From contig JAVVSD010000001.1 in NCBI GenBank assembly GCA_036654375.1, forward strand, positions 62,001 through 126,000: a DNA stretch of 64,000 nucleotides. Direction: 5' to 3'. A program made the translations under genes and the position numbers. This document shows positions 55,201-63,673 of this stretch, piece after piece. How positions within the stretch are numbered: the first letter of the stretch is position 1; every line of letters begins with the position of its first letter. This DNA comes from RZYX01 sp036654375 (GTDB lineage: Bacteria > Bacillota > Clostridia > Oscillospirales > Acutalibacteraceae). Below the pieces are notes generated by a model, which was not told where the DNA came from, did not search any database, and worked only from the letters and a program-made list of their open reading frames with translations.

Positions 55201-55642
55201 TGTTAGCAAGCTTCCAAGGCAAAGCAGTGACGATGATATTAACGAAAAGAAAATCAAGGACGGCAAGTGCAATGGTATGTTGCTTGAAAATATGGATGTT
55301 CTGAATGCCATGGAAAACAATCTTTGCGGACGCTTTATGCCCGTCTACCTTGACAAAAAAGGCAATCTTTGTGGTTCGCTTATTTCTTTTAAAAAGCTAA
55401 CAAAGCTCCAAGAAAATGTTGATGAGATTCTTTGCGAGATGGCAAATGCACTGCACAAAGGACAAATTGACGCTTATCCAGCTGTTGGGAAAAATTATAA
55501 AAATACCTGTGATTATTGTGACTACATCAGTGTGTGTGGCATTGAGCCTGCTGACAAAGTACATGAGCTTGATGACCTTAAGCACGACGATGCTTTAAAT
55601 CTTCTGAGTGGAGGCGATGACGATGAGCAGACAATGGACTAA
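52274..55642 (+). CDS. addB: ATP-dependent helicase/nuclease subunit AddB
   Basis: With AddA it resects DNA double-strand breaks for recombination. 1122 residues: P-loop FVTGRAGSGKTSF near the start, and the C-terminal nuclease with four Cys of the Fe-S cluster (ENYHECPFQYFCRYG and CDYCDYISVCG) and the VDYKSG nuclease motif. The start is after the dpaB terminator; GTG at 52274 with GGTGG upstream is best, TTG one codon earlier is possible. Overlaps addA by 20 bases. Confidence 0.94.
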   Translation: MLYFVTGRAGSGKTSFVRNKLAQLAKSGKDGMILIVPEQFSFESERSMLSMLGAKDALNIEILSFSRLAECVFAQIGGGCKKSIDDGGKIILMSLALEEVKDKLGFYSKYVQSTVLANELLHICTEFKQCNITPENLKFVSDALEECTLKQKLGELSIIMSSYNALLYRSFTDELDMLERLCDALKTHKYFKDRCVVIDAFKGFTAQEFEIINQIMCQADDVYITLTTDNIFGSDDGTDLFSCVNQTAKKLLSIAKENNVRVSNEIKLPLDNPLRYNNDPLTHLEQNVFNPAFDVFETSTEQITLCCASSMAQECDFVASNAKRLMRDSGLRCREIAVIARDSNLYKRELISSFKKYGIPFFEDERQPITSQPLITLVRCAFEIAAKGFSTDRLMRYLKTGLAGICDEDISVAENYALMWKIGAQDWKSEWTQHPDGFRASVSEKSTQSLAKLNEIRREAVNPLLKFKSSCTDTNGEGIARAVFDLLCEIDAGESLKNLAVIYEQNGNLALALEQERVWEMLMEILDQIATSISKTNIGISRCAELFDSVLSVFDIGSIPQGIDEITIGSADRIRLSSPKVVFIVGANEGIFPQSPDGKGILSDADRRKLIELGVEVSMPSEFKVSEERFIAYNSLCSATDKLFVSYSRCTPSGEVLSPSVIVSQLEQIFPCCSMVNTDELDTLDFIESEKSAFEACAKLFNTDSEASATLKKFIKDNKAYGKRFFSLEKVNNKEPFKFDNSQNAVELFGNDLYVSASQIENYHECPFQYFCRYGVRAKPRKIAELNPMESGTVIHYVLENIIKTYGVEQLCSMSKMQRKSEVQLLLTKYLEENMGGLAEKSKRFEYLYFRLCATLCDVLERMSEEFKTSQFKPVDFELKINNDGDIKPYSLKLPDGSELKIIGSIDRVDIFKKDEKSYIRVVDYKSGIKEFLLSDVFFGLNMQMLIYLFSVYQNGKEYYGDIVPSGILYYPAKLNVSKLPRQSSDDDINEKKIKDGKCNGMLLENMDVLNAMENNLCGRFMPVYLDKKGNLCGSLISFKKLTKLQENVDEILCEMANALHKGQIDAYPAVGKNYKNTCDYCDYISVCGIEPADKVHELDDLKHDDALNLLSGGDDDEQTMD

Positions 55643-58600
55643 TGACCAAAGAAATGCCATTGAGTCACTTGGAGGCACTGTGCTTGTTTCTGCCGCTGCT
55701 GGCTCTGGCAAGACTGCTGTTCTTGTTGAAAGGGTAGTCAAAAGGCTTACTGACACATCAAACCCTTGCGATGCTGACAAGTTACTTATCGTTACATTTA
55801 CTCGTGCCGCGACCTCTGAAATGCGTGAAAGAATTGGAGTTGCACTTTCTCAAAAGCTTAAAAGTGACCCAACAAATACACATCTTTTAAGACAGCAAAT
55901 GCTTTTGCCAAACGCCAGCATTTGCACTATTGACAGCTTTTGTAATGACCTTGTGCGTGAAAATTTCAACAAGCTCTCTATCAATCCTGACTTTAATATA
56001 ATTGACGATAGTCAACGAAAACTGCTTGCAGATGAGGCAGCAAACGAAATTATTGAAGAGCTTTATGTGCAGGACAGCACAGAGTTTAAAGAACTTGTGG
56101 AACTTCTATTTCGTGGCCGCGATGATGCCGAGCTTGCAAAATGTATCATCAGGCTTTTTAACTACTCACAGGCATATGCCTTTCCACACAAATGGCTTGA
56201 AAGTGCCGAGTCTGCATACTGTGCAACAGATAATTTAGCAATGAGTAGTTGGGGGTCAATTATATTCAGCTATATCATCAATGCGCTTGAATATTGTGAA
56301 ACTCTTTTAGAAAACTCTTTTGAAATTATGCAGGCTGATGAAACGGTGCTTGAAAAATATAATGACTCGTTTTCATCCGATATTAACCAAGTTAAAGCTC
56401 TTAAAAATCACGCTTTGAATAATGATTGGGACAGTGTTTATGAGGGTATTATAGGATTTGACTTTATAAGAATTGGGACTTTGCCAAGAGGGTATGAAAG
56501 CCCCGTTAAAATGTCAGTCGCCTCCAAAAGAAGCGTTGTAAAAGATATTATAGGTAAAAAGTTACCGCATATAATGTGCTGTAACTCACAGGAATTTGCT
56601 GATGACCTTTTATATCTTTCTCCTATAGTTTCCAAACTCTTTGAAGCTGTTAATCTTTTTGAGCAAAGATTCAGCGAAAAGAAGAAGGATAAAAATACAT
56701 TTGACTTTTCTGACATTACTCATCTTGCCATTGAACTTCTCGTCACCGAAATTAATGGCAAGCCTCAAAAAACGCCACTTGCCAAGGAACTTTCGCAAAG
56801 GTATGTTGAAATTTTGCTTGACGAATATCAGGACACAAACATGGCACAGGATATGCTTTTTTCGTCAATATCAAATGACGGTAATAATCTGTTTATGGTT
56901 GGAGATGTTAAACAGAGCATCTATAGGTTTAGGCAAGCAATGCCTGAGATTTTTATTGAAAAGCGTGATAAGTTTCAGATATATAAGGACAACAACTATC
57001 CTTCTGTTATTAATCTTGATCGGAATTTTCGTAGCAGACAAGGCGTTGTTGGCATGGTTAACTTCATCTTTTCTCAGCTCATGAGCAAAGAAGTTGGTGA
57101 AGTTTATTATGATGAAACCGAAAAGCTTAAATTTGGAGCTGATTTTGTACAACACGAAAGTGCAGATGCCGAGCTTCATATTCTTGATATTAGCACCAAA
57201 AAAGAAACAGGCGAAAAAAGCACAGAAATTGAAGCAAGATATGTTGCAAATATTATTTCTGATATGCTTGCAAACGGCTTTAAAGTAAAAGGTAAAAATG
57301 GCGAAGAAAGACCCGCTACATACGGTGACTTTTGCATTTTATTGCGAAGCACAAAGGGTCGCAGTGAGCTTTATGCAAGAGAGCTTTTAAATAATGGCAT
57401 TCCAGCCTATACCGAAAGCTCTGGTGGCTTTTTTTCCACTTATGAGATAAGGGTTATGCTTTCGCTTTTGAGAGTAATTGACAACCCTGTAAGCGATGTT
57501 CCGCTGCTTTCCGTTTTGATGTCACCGGTCTTTGCCTTTTCTCCTGACGACATTGCAAAGCTACGGCTTGCCGACAGAAATGTACCACTTTATAACTGCA
57601 TTGTTATTTGTGCTAAAAGTGGTAATGAACAGTGCAAGCAATTTTTATCTCAAATTGAAATTCTTCGTAGATTCTCTGCCGCACTGCCAGTTTCAGAGCT
57701 TATCAGAAAGGTGTATGAGCAGACTGACTATCTCTGCCTTGCACTTTCAATGCAAAACGGTGAAAGTAGGCACGCAAACCTTAACCTTTTGCTTCAATAT
57801 GCCGATAACTTTGATTCAAATCAAGCAAATGGTCTTTCTGCATTTATACGCTACATTGATAAACTTGAGGAAAAGGATATTGAACTTGCCAGTGCGGGAA
57901 CTATTTCGCCAAACGCAAATGTTGTTCGTATTATGAGCATTCACAAAAGCAAAGGACTCGAATTTCCCGTTTGCATTATTGCCAACTGCTCTGGAAAATT
58001 CAACAAAGACTCACTTAAAAATAACATGATTTTACACTCAAAACTTGGCGTTGGTTTTACCCGTCGTGACACACAGAAAATGAATGAGTTTCCAACCGCT
58101 ATGCACACAGCTTCAAAACTTGCGGTTGAACACGATGAGATTTCAGAAGAGATGCGTGTTCTTTATGTTGCAATGACCAGAGCTAAGGAAAAGCTTATTG
58201 CTGTTTTATCTCTTGAAAATACACAGGGAAAAATTGAGTCATTAAGCTCAAATATTATTAATAACGAAACCATTCCAGCCTTTGCAGTTCAAAAAAGCCT
58301 AAGCTTTGCTGAATGGATTCTTTATGCTGCACTCAGGCACCCAGACGCTACAAAGCTTCGACAGCTTATACCTGATGTTGAAGTTTCCACCTTGCCTGCC
58401 GACTTTAAACTTGACATTATTTTTGCATCTAACAAAGCGCAGGAGGAAGAGAAAAAGAAAGCATTTACCAGCACTTTTAATAGCGAAATGCTTTCTGAAA
58501 TTATTGAGCGTGCAGAATATAAATATCCATTTGCTGACCTGCAAACTGTTACAGCAAAAAGGACCGCATCACAGCATGGTGACGGTGTGCTTGACACCGA

Positions 58601-59156
58601 GTATTTTGCCTCATCAAGACCTGCATTTATGAATAAAAGTGGGCTTACACCTGCACAGCGTGGAACTGCACTTCACAAATTTATGCAGTTTTCAGACTAT
58701 GAAAAAGCTTCGCAAAACTCAAAATCAGAGCTTTGCAGACTTTTGGAACAAGATTTTTTAACAAAAGAGGAAGCCGATGCAATTGATATTAAAAAGGTTG
58801 ACTTTTTCTTTCACTCCCCTCTTGCAATGCGAATTTTTGAAAGCAAGAATGTTATGAGAGAAAAAAAGTTTGCAGTTAATATGCCAATTATCTCTTTTGA
58901 TGATGCACTTGGAAATAAGTTCGCAAACGAACAAGTTCTTGTACAAGGAATTGCTGACTGTGCGTTTGTTGAAGATGGCGAGCTTGTTATTCTTGACTAC
59001 AAAACAGACAGCGTAAAGAGCCTTGATGTCCTTGCAGAAAGGTACAAATCACAGCTTAAAATTTATTCTTTTGCACTAAATGAATGCACTGGACTCAAGG
59101 TTAAGGAAGCTCTTCTTTATTCATTTGAGCTTGGTGAAAGTATTAAAGTTTTATAA
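55623..59156 (+). CDS. addA: ATP-dependent helicase/nuclease subunit AddA
   Basis: UvrD-type helicase with C-terminal RecB nuclease domain, 1177 residues. Q-motif WTNDQRNAIE, Walker A VSAAAGSGKTAVLVERV, DEYQDTNMAQ, RIMSIHKSKGLEFPV, VAMTRAKEKL and the nuclease motif ILDYKTDSV. GGAGG lies 8 bases before the ATG, inside addB. Forms the break-repair heterodimer with AddB. Confidence 0.95.
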   Translation: MSRQWTNDQRNAIESLGGTVLVSAAAGSGKTAVLVERVVKRLTDTSNPCDADKLLIVTFTRAATSEMRERIGVALSQKLKSDPTNTHLLRQQMLLPNASICTIDSFCNDLVRENFNKLSINPDFNIIDDSQRKLLADEAANEIIEELYVQDSTEFKELVELLFRGRDDAELAKCIIRLFNYSQAYAFPHKWLESAESAYCATDNLAMSSWGSIIFSYIINALEYCETLLENSFEIMQADETVLEKYNDSFSSDINQVKALKNHALNNDWDSVYEGIIGFDFIRIGTLPRGYESPVKMSVASKRSVVKDIIGKKLPHIMCCNSQEFADDLLYLSPIVSKLFEAVNLFEQRFSEKKKDKNTFDFSDITHLAIELLVTEINGKPQKTPLAKELSQRYVEILLDEYQDTNMAQDMLFSSISNDGNNLFMVGDVKQSIYRFRQAMPEIFIEKRDKFQIYKDNNYPSVINLDRNFRSRQGVVGMVNFIFSQLMSKEVGEVYYDETEKLKFGADFVQHESADAELHILDISTKKETGEKSTEIEARYVANIISDMLANGFKVKGKNGEERPATYGDFCILLRSTKGRSELYARELLNNGIPAYTESSGGFFSTYEIRVMLSLLRVIDNPVSDVPLLSVLMSPVFAFSPDDIAKLRLADRNVPLYNCIVICAKSGNEQCKQFLSQIEILRRFSAALPVSELIRKVYEQTDYLCLALSMQNGESRHANLNLLLQYADNFDSNQANGLSAFIRYIDKLEEKDIELASAGTISPNANVVRIMSIHKSKGLEFPVCIIANCSGKFNKDSLKNNMILHSKLGVGFTRRDTQKMNEFPTAMHTASKLAVEHDEISEEMRVLYVAMTRAKEKLIAVLSLENTQGKIESLSSNIINNETIPAFAVQKSLSFAEWILYAALRHPDATKLRQLIPDVEVSTLPADFKLDIIFASNKAQEEEKKKAFTSTFNSEMLSEIIERAEYKYPFADLQTVTAKRTASQHGDGVLDTEYFASSRPAFMNKSGLTPAQRGTALHKFMQFSDYEKASQNSKSELCRLLEQDFLTKEEADAIDIKKVDFFFHSPLAMRIFESKNVMREKKFAVNMPIISFDDALGNKFANEQVLVQGIADCAFVEDGELVILDYKTDSVKSLDVLAERYKSQLKIYSFALNECTGLKVKEALLYSFELGESIKVL

Positions 59157-59161
59157 CTAAA

Positions 59162-59208
59162 TTGAACCGCCCAAGTTTGTACAGACAGTACAAACTTGGG
59201 CGGTTCAA
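59162..59208. repeat. Perfect 21-base inverted repeat (hairpin)
   Basis: Arms 59162-59182 and 59188-59208 are exactly complementary, beginning TTGAACCGCCC, with a five-base loop AGACA. It lies between addA and the convergent nitroreductase gene, but neither side has a convincing T run. Confidence 0.85.
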
Positions 59209-59233
59209 AACTCGGGTGCCATACTATATATTT

Positions 59234-59953
59234 TTATTTTGTGAAAATTGCGTAATTTCCAATGCTAAACTTGCCACCTGCTGCAATCTCAAAATGTAAT
59301 TTTGCAATTCCTAAGTCAACCAGATTGAATAAAGACTCATTCATGACATACGCTCTTAGCTCTCCTCGTTCAAACGAGAATTTTACTTTTTGAAAGTTAA
59401 GCGCTGATGGTGCTTTTTGAACTGCAATTATTCCATCTCTTATCCAGTCAGGCAACTGCACATCACAACTAATTAGTTCCCCTATGCTCTTTGTTTTTTC
59501 ATGCATTATTTTATACATTATATTTTCAAAAATATTTCTTCCATTAGGTACATTTCCGATAGTGATTACACAAATAAGCTCCTCGTTATCCTTTAGGTTA
59601 AGCTCAGGACTTTTTTTGTCAAAGGTTGCTCCAACAAAGCAAGTGCCAAGACCCAGCTTGGTTGCTTCCAAAACAATTTTTTCGCCATAGTAACCTGTTT
59701 TTTCTTTGAGATGCTCGTCTGATTTTTCTCCTTTAAGAGATATTATTGTATTTACGCCATTAAACATACCGTAGGTTTTAGTTAGCGAACTAAAAACCTT
59801 TCCCGCATTCTCTATAATCTCAATTGTCAATTGTGACTCTCGGTTAATTTCTGATATTAGTTTTTGCAGAGTTAAAAGTTTTTCTGACTCAATAGGTATC
59901 ACAAGATATGTTCTTCGAGAAGATCTTTCATTAATAGCCTGTAAATCTGTCAT
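59234..59953 (-). CDS. Nitroreductase-family protein (TM1586-type)
   Basis: 239-residue FMN-dependent nitroreductase-fold protein: MTDLQAINERSSRRTYL, GYYGEKIVLEATKLGLGTCFVGATF and ICVITIGNVPNGR, resembling the putative TM1586 nitroreductase family with two tandem half-domains. Substrate unknown. AGAGGAA precedes the ATG at 59953; six codons earlier another in-frame start exists but sits before this site. Confidence 0.88.
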   Translation of the reverse strand: MTDLQAINERSSRRTYLVIPIESEKLLTLQKLISEINRESQLTIEIIENAGKVFSSLTKTYGMFNGVNTIISLKGEKSDEHLKEKTGYYGEKIVLEATKLGLGTCFVGATFDKKSPELNLKDNEELICVITIGNVPNGRNIFENIMYKIMHEKTKSIGELISCDVQLPDWIRDGIIAVQKAPSALNFQKVKFSFERGELRAYVMNESLFNLVDLGIAKLHFEIAAGGKFSIGNYAIFTK

Positions 59954-60029
59954 TTTAATTCCTCTTTTCAAAGTGTATCATAAATATATTACCATATTTG
60001 CCCATTTTAGCAAGCAAATGTTTATAAAA

Positions 60030-60059
60030 AAATGGCACAGCTTCTTTGCTGTACCATTT
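60030..60059 (-). terminator. Terminator after der
   Basis: AAATGGTACAGC / GCTGTGCCATTT with one mismatch; T7 run on the minus strand. Confidence 0.85.
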
Positions 60060-60075
60060 GTCGGACTTTAGTTTT

Positions 60076-61398
60076 TTACTTTTCTTCTCGTTCTCTTATT
60101 ACAAATCTTGTTGGAGTTCCTTCAAGACCAAACACTTCTCTTATCTGATTATCAATATATCTCTGATAACTGTAATGAAAAAGCTCCTTTTTGTTTACAA
60201 AACAAACAAATGTTGGCGGACGAGTTGACGCTTGTGTCATATAATAAATCTTTAGTCGCTTGCCCTTGTCCGTTGGCGGTTGAACTCTTGCTGTTGCGGC
60301 AGCCAAAACATCGTTGAGCTTTCCCGTTGATATTCTCATTGCATTTTGGTCATCTACAAATTTTATTAGCTCAAAAAGCTTATCTATCCTCTGCCCTGTT
60401 TTTGCAGATATAAAAATGATTGGGGCATATGACATGAAAGCAAAATCATTCATAAGCTTTTTTCTGTAAGTAGTCATTGTCTTTGTATCTTTTTCAAGTG
60501 CGTCCCACTTGTTGACAACAATAACACAAGCCTTACCTTGCTCATGTGCTATTCCCGCAACCTTTGAGTCCTGCTCTGTAAATCCCTCTATCGCATCTAT
60601 CATAATTACACATACAGATGCTCTTTCGACAGCCATTCTGGCTCTAATTATACTGTATTTTTCGATTGCATCGTCAACCCTGCTCTTTCGGCGAAGTCCC
60701 GCCGTATCAATCAATACAAACTTTCCAAATTCATTTTCAACATAGGTGTCTGTTGCATCTCTTGTTGTGCCTGCAATGTCGGAAACGATTGCACGCTCTT
60801 CTCCCGATATTTTGTTGACAAGTGAAGATTTTCCAACATTCGGTTTGCCAATTATTGCAACTTTAATTGTATCATCTTCATCGTCACAGGAATCAAAAGC
60901 TGGAAGAAGCTCAAGAACTGCATCGAGCAAATCACCTGTTCCATGCCCATGAGCTGCTGATACAGCTATTGGATCACCAAGCCCCAGATTGTAGAATTCA
61001 TAAAATTCTGCTGGGGGTTCACCAACCGAGTCACACTTATTGACGCAAAGCACAATTGGCTTTCCGCTTTTTTGAAGCATTGTTGCAACCTCACTGTCAG
61101 TTGCCACTATGCCTGTTCTTATATCTGTTACAAAAATAATGACATCGGCGCTATCTATTGCAAGCTGTGCTTGCCTTCTCATTTGCGACAGAAGTATGTC
61201 ATCTGAATATGGCTCTATACCGCCTGTATCGACAAGGAGCAGATTGTGTCCAAGCCATTCACAGTCGCCATATATTCTATCTCTTGTTACGCCTGGAGTA
61301 TCATCGACTATCGAAAGTCTTTGACCCACAAGCTTATTAAACAGGGTTGATTTTCCGACATTCGGTCTTCCAACAACTGCGATTACTGGTCTTGCCAT
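60076..61398 (-). CDS. der: Ribosome-assembly GTPase Der (EngA)
   Basis: Tandem-GTPase required for 50S maturation, 440 residues. Two G domains: VGRPNVGKSTLF with DTPGVTRDR and NKCD, and IGKPNVGKSSLV with DIAGTTRD and NKWD, then a KH-like C-terminal domain with MTQASTRPPTFVCFVNKKELF. GGTGGGAG before the ATG; overlaps the DUF512 gene by 16 bases. Confidence 0.97.
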   Translation of the reverse strand: MARPVIAVVGRPNVGKSTLFNKLVGQRLSIVDDTPGVTRDRIYGDCEWLGHNLLLVDTGGIEPYSDDILLSQMRRQAQLAIDSADVIIFVTDIRTGIVATDSEVATMLQKSGKPIVLCVNKCDSVGEPPAEFYEFYNLGLGDPIAVSAAHGHGTGDLLDAVLELLPAFDSCDDEDDTIKVAIIGKPNVGKSSLVNKISGEERAIVSDIAGTTRDATDTYVENEFGKFVLIDTAGLRRKSRVDDAIEKYSIIRARMAVERASVCVIMIDAIEGFTEQDSKVAGIAHEQGKACVIVVNKWDALEKDTKTMTTYRKKLMNDFAFMSYAPIIFISAKTGQRIDKLFELIKFVDDQNAMRISTGKLNDVLAAATARVQPPTDKGKRLKIYYMTQASTRPPTFVCFVNKKELFHYSYQRYIDNQIREVFGLEGTPTRFVIREREEK

Positions 61399-62735
61399 TC
61401 TCCCACCTCCAAAAGTTTTGTTACTATTTCCGAGCCATCATTGCCAAGTGGTATTATCCTAATTTCAAGCTGTTCCTCGGCTTGCTCAAGTGTCATATCA
61501 TCTAAAAATATATTGTCAGCACAGTCATCTTGCGGATATGTGCCTTTTAGCATTGAAGCTGGAATTGCCAGTGCATCTCCAAGCTCTTTGCCTTTAAGCT
61601 GATTCACAAGATCCTGTCCTGTTAAAAGCCCTGCAACAGTAACAGTGTGTCCAAAAAAGTTGTTCTTTATTTCACAAGCATCTATTGTAAGGTTGTTAAA
61701 CTCATCCTGAAGTTTATTTGCAAATTCATTAATCAGCGGATATGCTGCTGTTCCCGTTGCCATTGTAACTTTTATCGGTCGCTGCGGGGATTTAAATTGC
61801 TCATCACTTAGGCAGTCATAAAATTCTTGCTTTAAAAGCGCCCACATTCCAACTCCATTTTCAAGCTGGGTAAACTCTTCATAAAATTCATATGGTGGCA
61901 TCTCTCTTCCTGCCTGAATATAAAATTCATCGGCTGCATAGGCAAGCCTTGTTCCATGCTTTTCAAAAAAAATATTTGAAAACTCTTCAATTATATCTAT
62001 CGTTTGTCCAGCTGTTTCACTTGTATATGTTTCCAGCTTTTCAAGCTCTTCTCTGTGCTTTGTGACTCCAAGCGGAACTGCCGCAATAGTATTTACGCTC
62101 GGATAAAGCTTTGCAAGCTCATTTAAGCTAAACTTTAGCTCTTCACCATCGTTTATACCTGGGCATAAAACAAGCTGCGTATTAAGCTCTATTCCTGCTT
62201 CTGCAAGCTGTTTTATGATTTTTAGAGATTCACCTGCGTTTTTGTTCTTCATCATCCTTACTCTGAGTTCGGGATTCATGGTATGCACCGAGATATTTAC
62301 TGGACTTATATGCATTTCCATTATACGCTCAACATCGTGCTGAGAGAGATTTGTGAGAGTTACATAGTTCCCGAAAAAAAATGATAATCGTTCATCATCA
62401 TCTTTGAAATACAGACTATCACGCATCCCTTTTGGAAGCTGGTCCACAAAACAAAAAACGCAATTATTTCTGCATGAATGCTTTTTGTCGATTAAATAGG
62501 TTTCAAAATCAAGGCCTATATCGTCATAATCGTCTTTTTTTCTAAACTTGATTTTATAGTTTTTACCCTTTTCATTTTCAAGCTTTATTTCAAGCTTATT
62601 GTCACAAGAATAAAATTGATAGTCAAGAATATCGTTGATCTCGTGGTTATTTATACTTAACAAAGTGTGTCCCGCAGCAATGCCATGCCTATCGCATAGC
62701 GATTTTTTTTGAACATTCTTAATTACTACTGACAA
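61383..62735 (-). CDS. DUF512 radical-SAM protein with N-terminal PDZ-like domain
   Basis: About 450 residues: a PDZ-like N-terminal domain (residues about 12-70), radical SAM core with CRNNCVFCF (CxxxCxxC), and C-terminal DUF512. The family sits next to der in many Clostridia; function unknown. Start: TTG at 62735 with GGGGGTG about 7 bases upstream; an upstream in-frame ATG overlaps the rpmF terminator and is unlikely. Confidence 0.88.
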   Translation of the reverse strand: MSVVIKNVQKKSLCDRHGIAAGHTLLSINNHEINDILDYQFYSCDNKLEIKLENEKGKNYKIKFRKKDDYDDIGLDFETYLIDKKHSCRNNCVFCFVDQLPKGMRDSLYFKDDDERLSFFFGNYVTLTNLSQHDVERIMEMHISPVNISVHTMNPELRVRMMKNKNAGESLKIIKQLAEAGIELNTQLVLCPGINDGEELKFSLNELAKLYPSVNTIAAVPLGVTKHREELEKLETYTSETAGQTIDIIEEFSNIFFEKHGTRLAYAADEFYIQAGREMPPYEFYEEFTQLENGVGMWALLKQEFYDCLSDEQFKSPQRPIKVTMATGTAAYPLINEFANKLQDEFNNLTIDACEIKNNFFGHTVTVAGLLTGQDLVNQLKGKELGDALAIPASMLKGTYPQDDCADNIFLDDMTLEQAEEQLEIRIIPLGNDGSEIVTKLLEVGEWQDQ

Positions 62736-62760
62736 GACAAAGCACCCCCGTATAACGATT

Positions 62761-62793
62761 AAAAGGCGGGGAAGGGATTCCTTCTCCACCTCT
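62761..62793 (-). terminator. Terminator between rpmF and the DUF512 gene
   Basis: On the minus strand AGGTGGAGAAGG pairs with CCTTCCCCGCCT (one mismatch, one G-T), followed by TTTT. A small CTAAC/GTTAG stem precedes it. Confidence 0.65.
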
Positions 62794-62812
62794 AACTTCG
62801 GTTAGAACACAG

Positions 62813-62995
62813 TTATATGTCCTTTTTAATAACCTGCTTGCCGTTATAAAATCCGCAAGCGGAGCAAACCCTGTGTGTTCTTTTATATTCCCCACACTGA
62901 GGACATTTAACAAGCGCAGGTGCAGAAATTTTCCAAACACTGGAACGCCTCTTATCACGCCTTGCTTTCGAAACTCTTCTCTTTGGTACCGCCAT
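62813..62995 (-). CDS. rpmF: Ribosomal protein L32
   Basis: 60-residue 50S protein: MAVPKRRVSKARRDKRRS and a zinc ribbon CPQC...CSAC. It follows the DUF177 gene by about 40 bases, the common YceD-RpmF order. GAGGTG lies before the ATG. Confidence 0.97.
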   Translation of the reverse strand: MAVPKRRVSKARRDKRRSSVWKISAPALVKCPQCGEYKRTHRVCSACGFYNGKQVIKKDI

Positions 62996-63034
62996 GTCAG
63001 CACCTCCCTAATCATTCTGAAAAAAATTATACTC

Positions 63035-63532
63035 TTATTTATCCAAAAGCTGTTTAAGAACCTCAAGACGAGGGTCAATCGGTTTTTCACAGCTACAGGA
63101 ACCCTCATTAAAGTTTTTACCGCAGATGGCGCAAATCCCTTTGCAATCATCTTTGCATAAAAATTTTGATGGCAGAAAAAGCAAAATATCCTCAGTTACA
63201 AGCTCGTCCAAGTCAAGTCGCATTGACGGGATAACGGTAAAGTTATCGTTACTTTCGTCATTAAGCTCTGTTACCAGAGTGTGATTGACTGGAACTATGT
63301 ACTTGCGAGTAACCGGTGTTGCACATCGGTCACAACCGTTTGAATATTCAAACTCTGCCTTTGCACAGACACTTACAATGCCAGTGCTTTTTTTCACGAT
63401 ACCAGTTACCAATATTGATGACACAATAGGTTTAACCCCACCGACTTCATAGTCAGACATATCAAACTTATGCTCAATTGGGAGCTGAGACCCCTCATTG
63501 TTGAAAATCTGTTCAAGATTTACAATAAACAT
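63035..63532 (-). CDS. DUF177 (YceD) protein
   Basis: 165-residue protein upstream of rpmF, a pairing conserved across bacteria; YceD has been linked to 23S rRNA or L32 homeostasis. GCDRCATP and the C-terminal CKGICAICGKNFNEGSC Cys clusters, DPRLEVLKQLL end. The ATG at 63532 has GAGGTG upstream; the in-frame ATG at 63571 lies at the predicted transcription start and is not used. Confidence 0.92.
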   Translation of the reverse strand: MFIVNLEQIFNNEGSQLPIEHKFDMSDYEVGGVKPIVSSILVTGIVKKSTGIVSVCAKAEFEYSNGCDRCATPVTRKYIVPVNHTLVTELNDESNDNFTVIPSMRLDLDELVTEDILLFLPSKFLCKDDCKGICAICGKNFNEGSCSCEKPIDPRLEVLKQLLDK

Positions 63533-63576
63533 ACCACACCTCATCAAGCATACAATTGATAACATACGCACAAGAT

Positions 63577-63605
63577 ATTATATAGCCCACACGCATCTTT
63601 GTCAA
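63577..63605 (-). promoter_or_regulatory. Perfect SigA promoter of the DUF177-rpmF operon
   Basis: Minus strand TTGACA (63600-63605), 17 bases, TATAAT (63577-63582). Transcription start near 63570. Confidence 0.85.
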
Positions 63606-63634
63606 TAAAAATTTGAAAAAGTCATAAATTTTCG

Positions 63635-63657
63635 GTGGGGGCAGTGCTCCCACCGAA
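63635..63657 (-). terminator. Terminator of the right-edge gene
   Basis: TTCGGTGGG / CCCACCGAA, 9 pairs around a short loop, directly after the partial gene; weak T run. Confidence 0.6.
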
Positions 63658-63673
63658 TTATGTATTCAAATAA

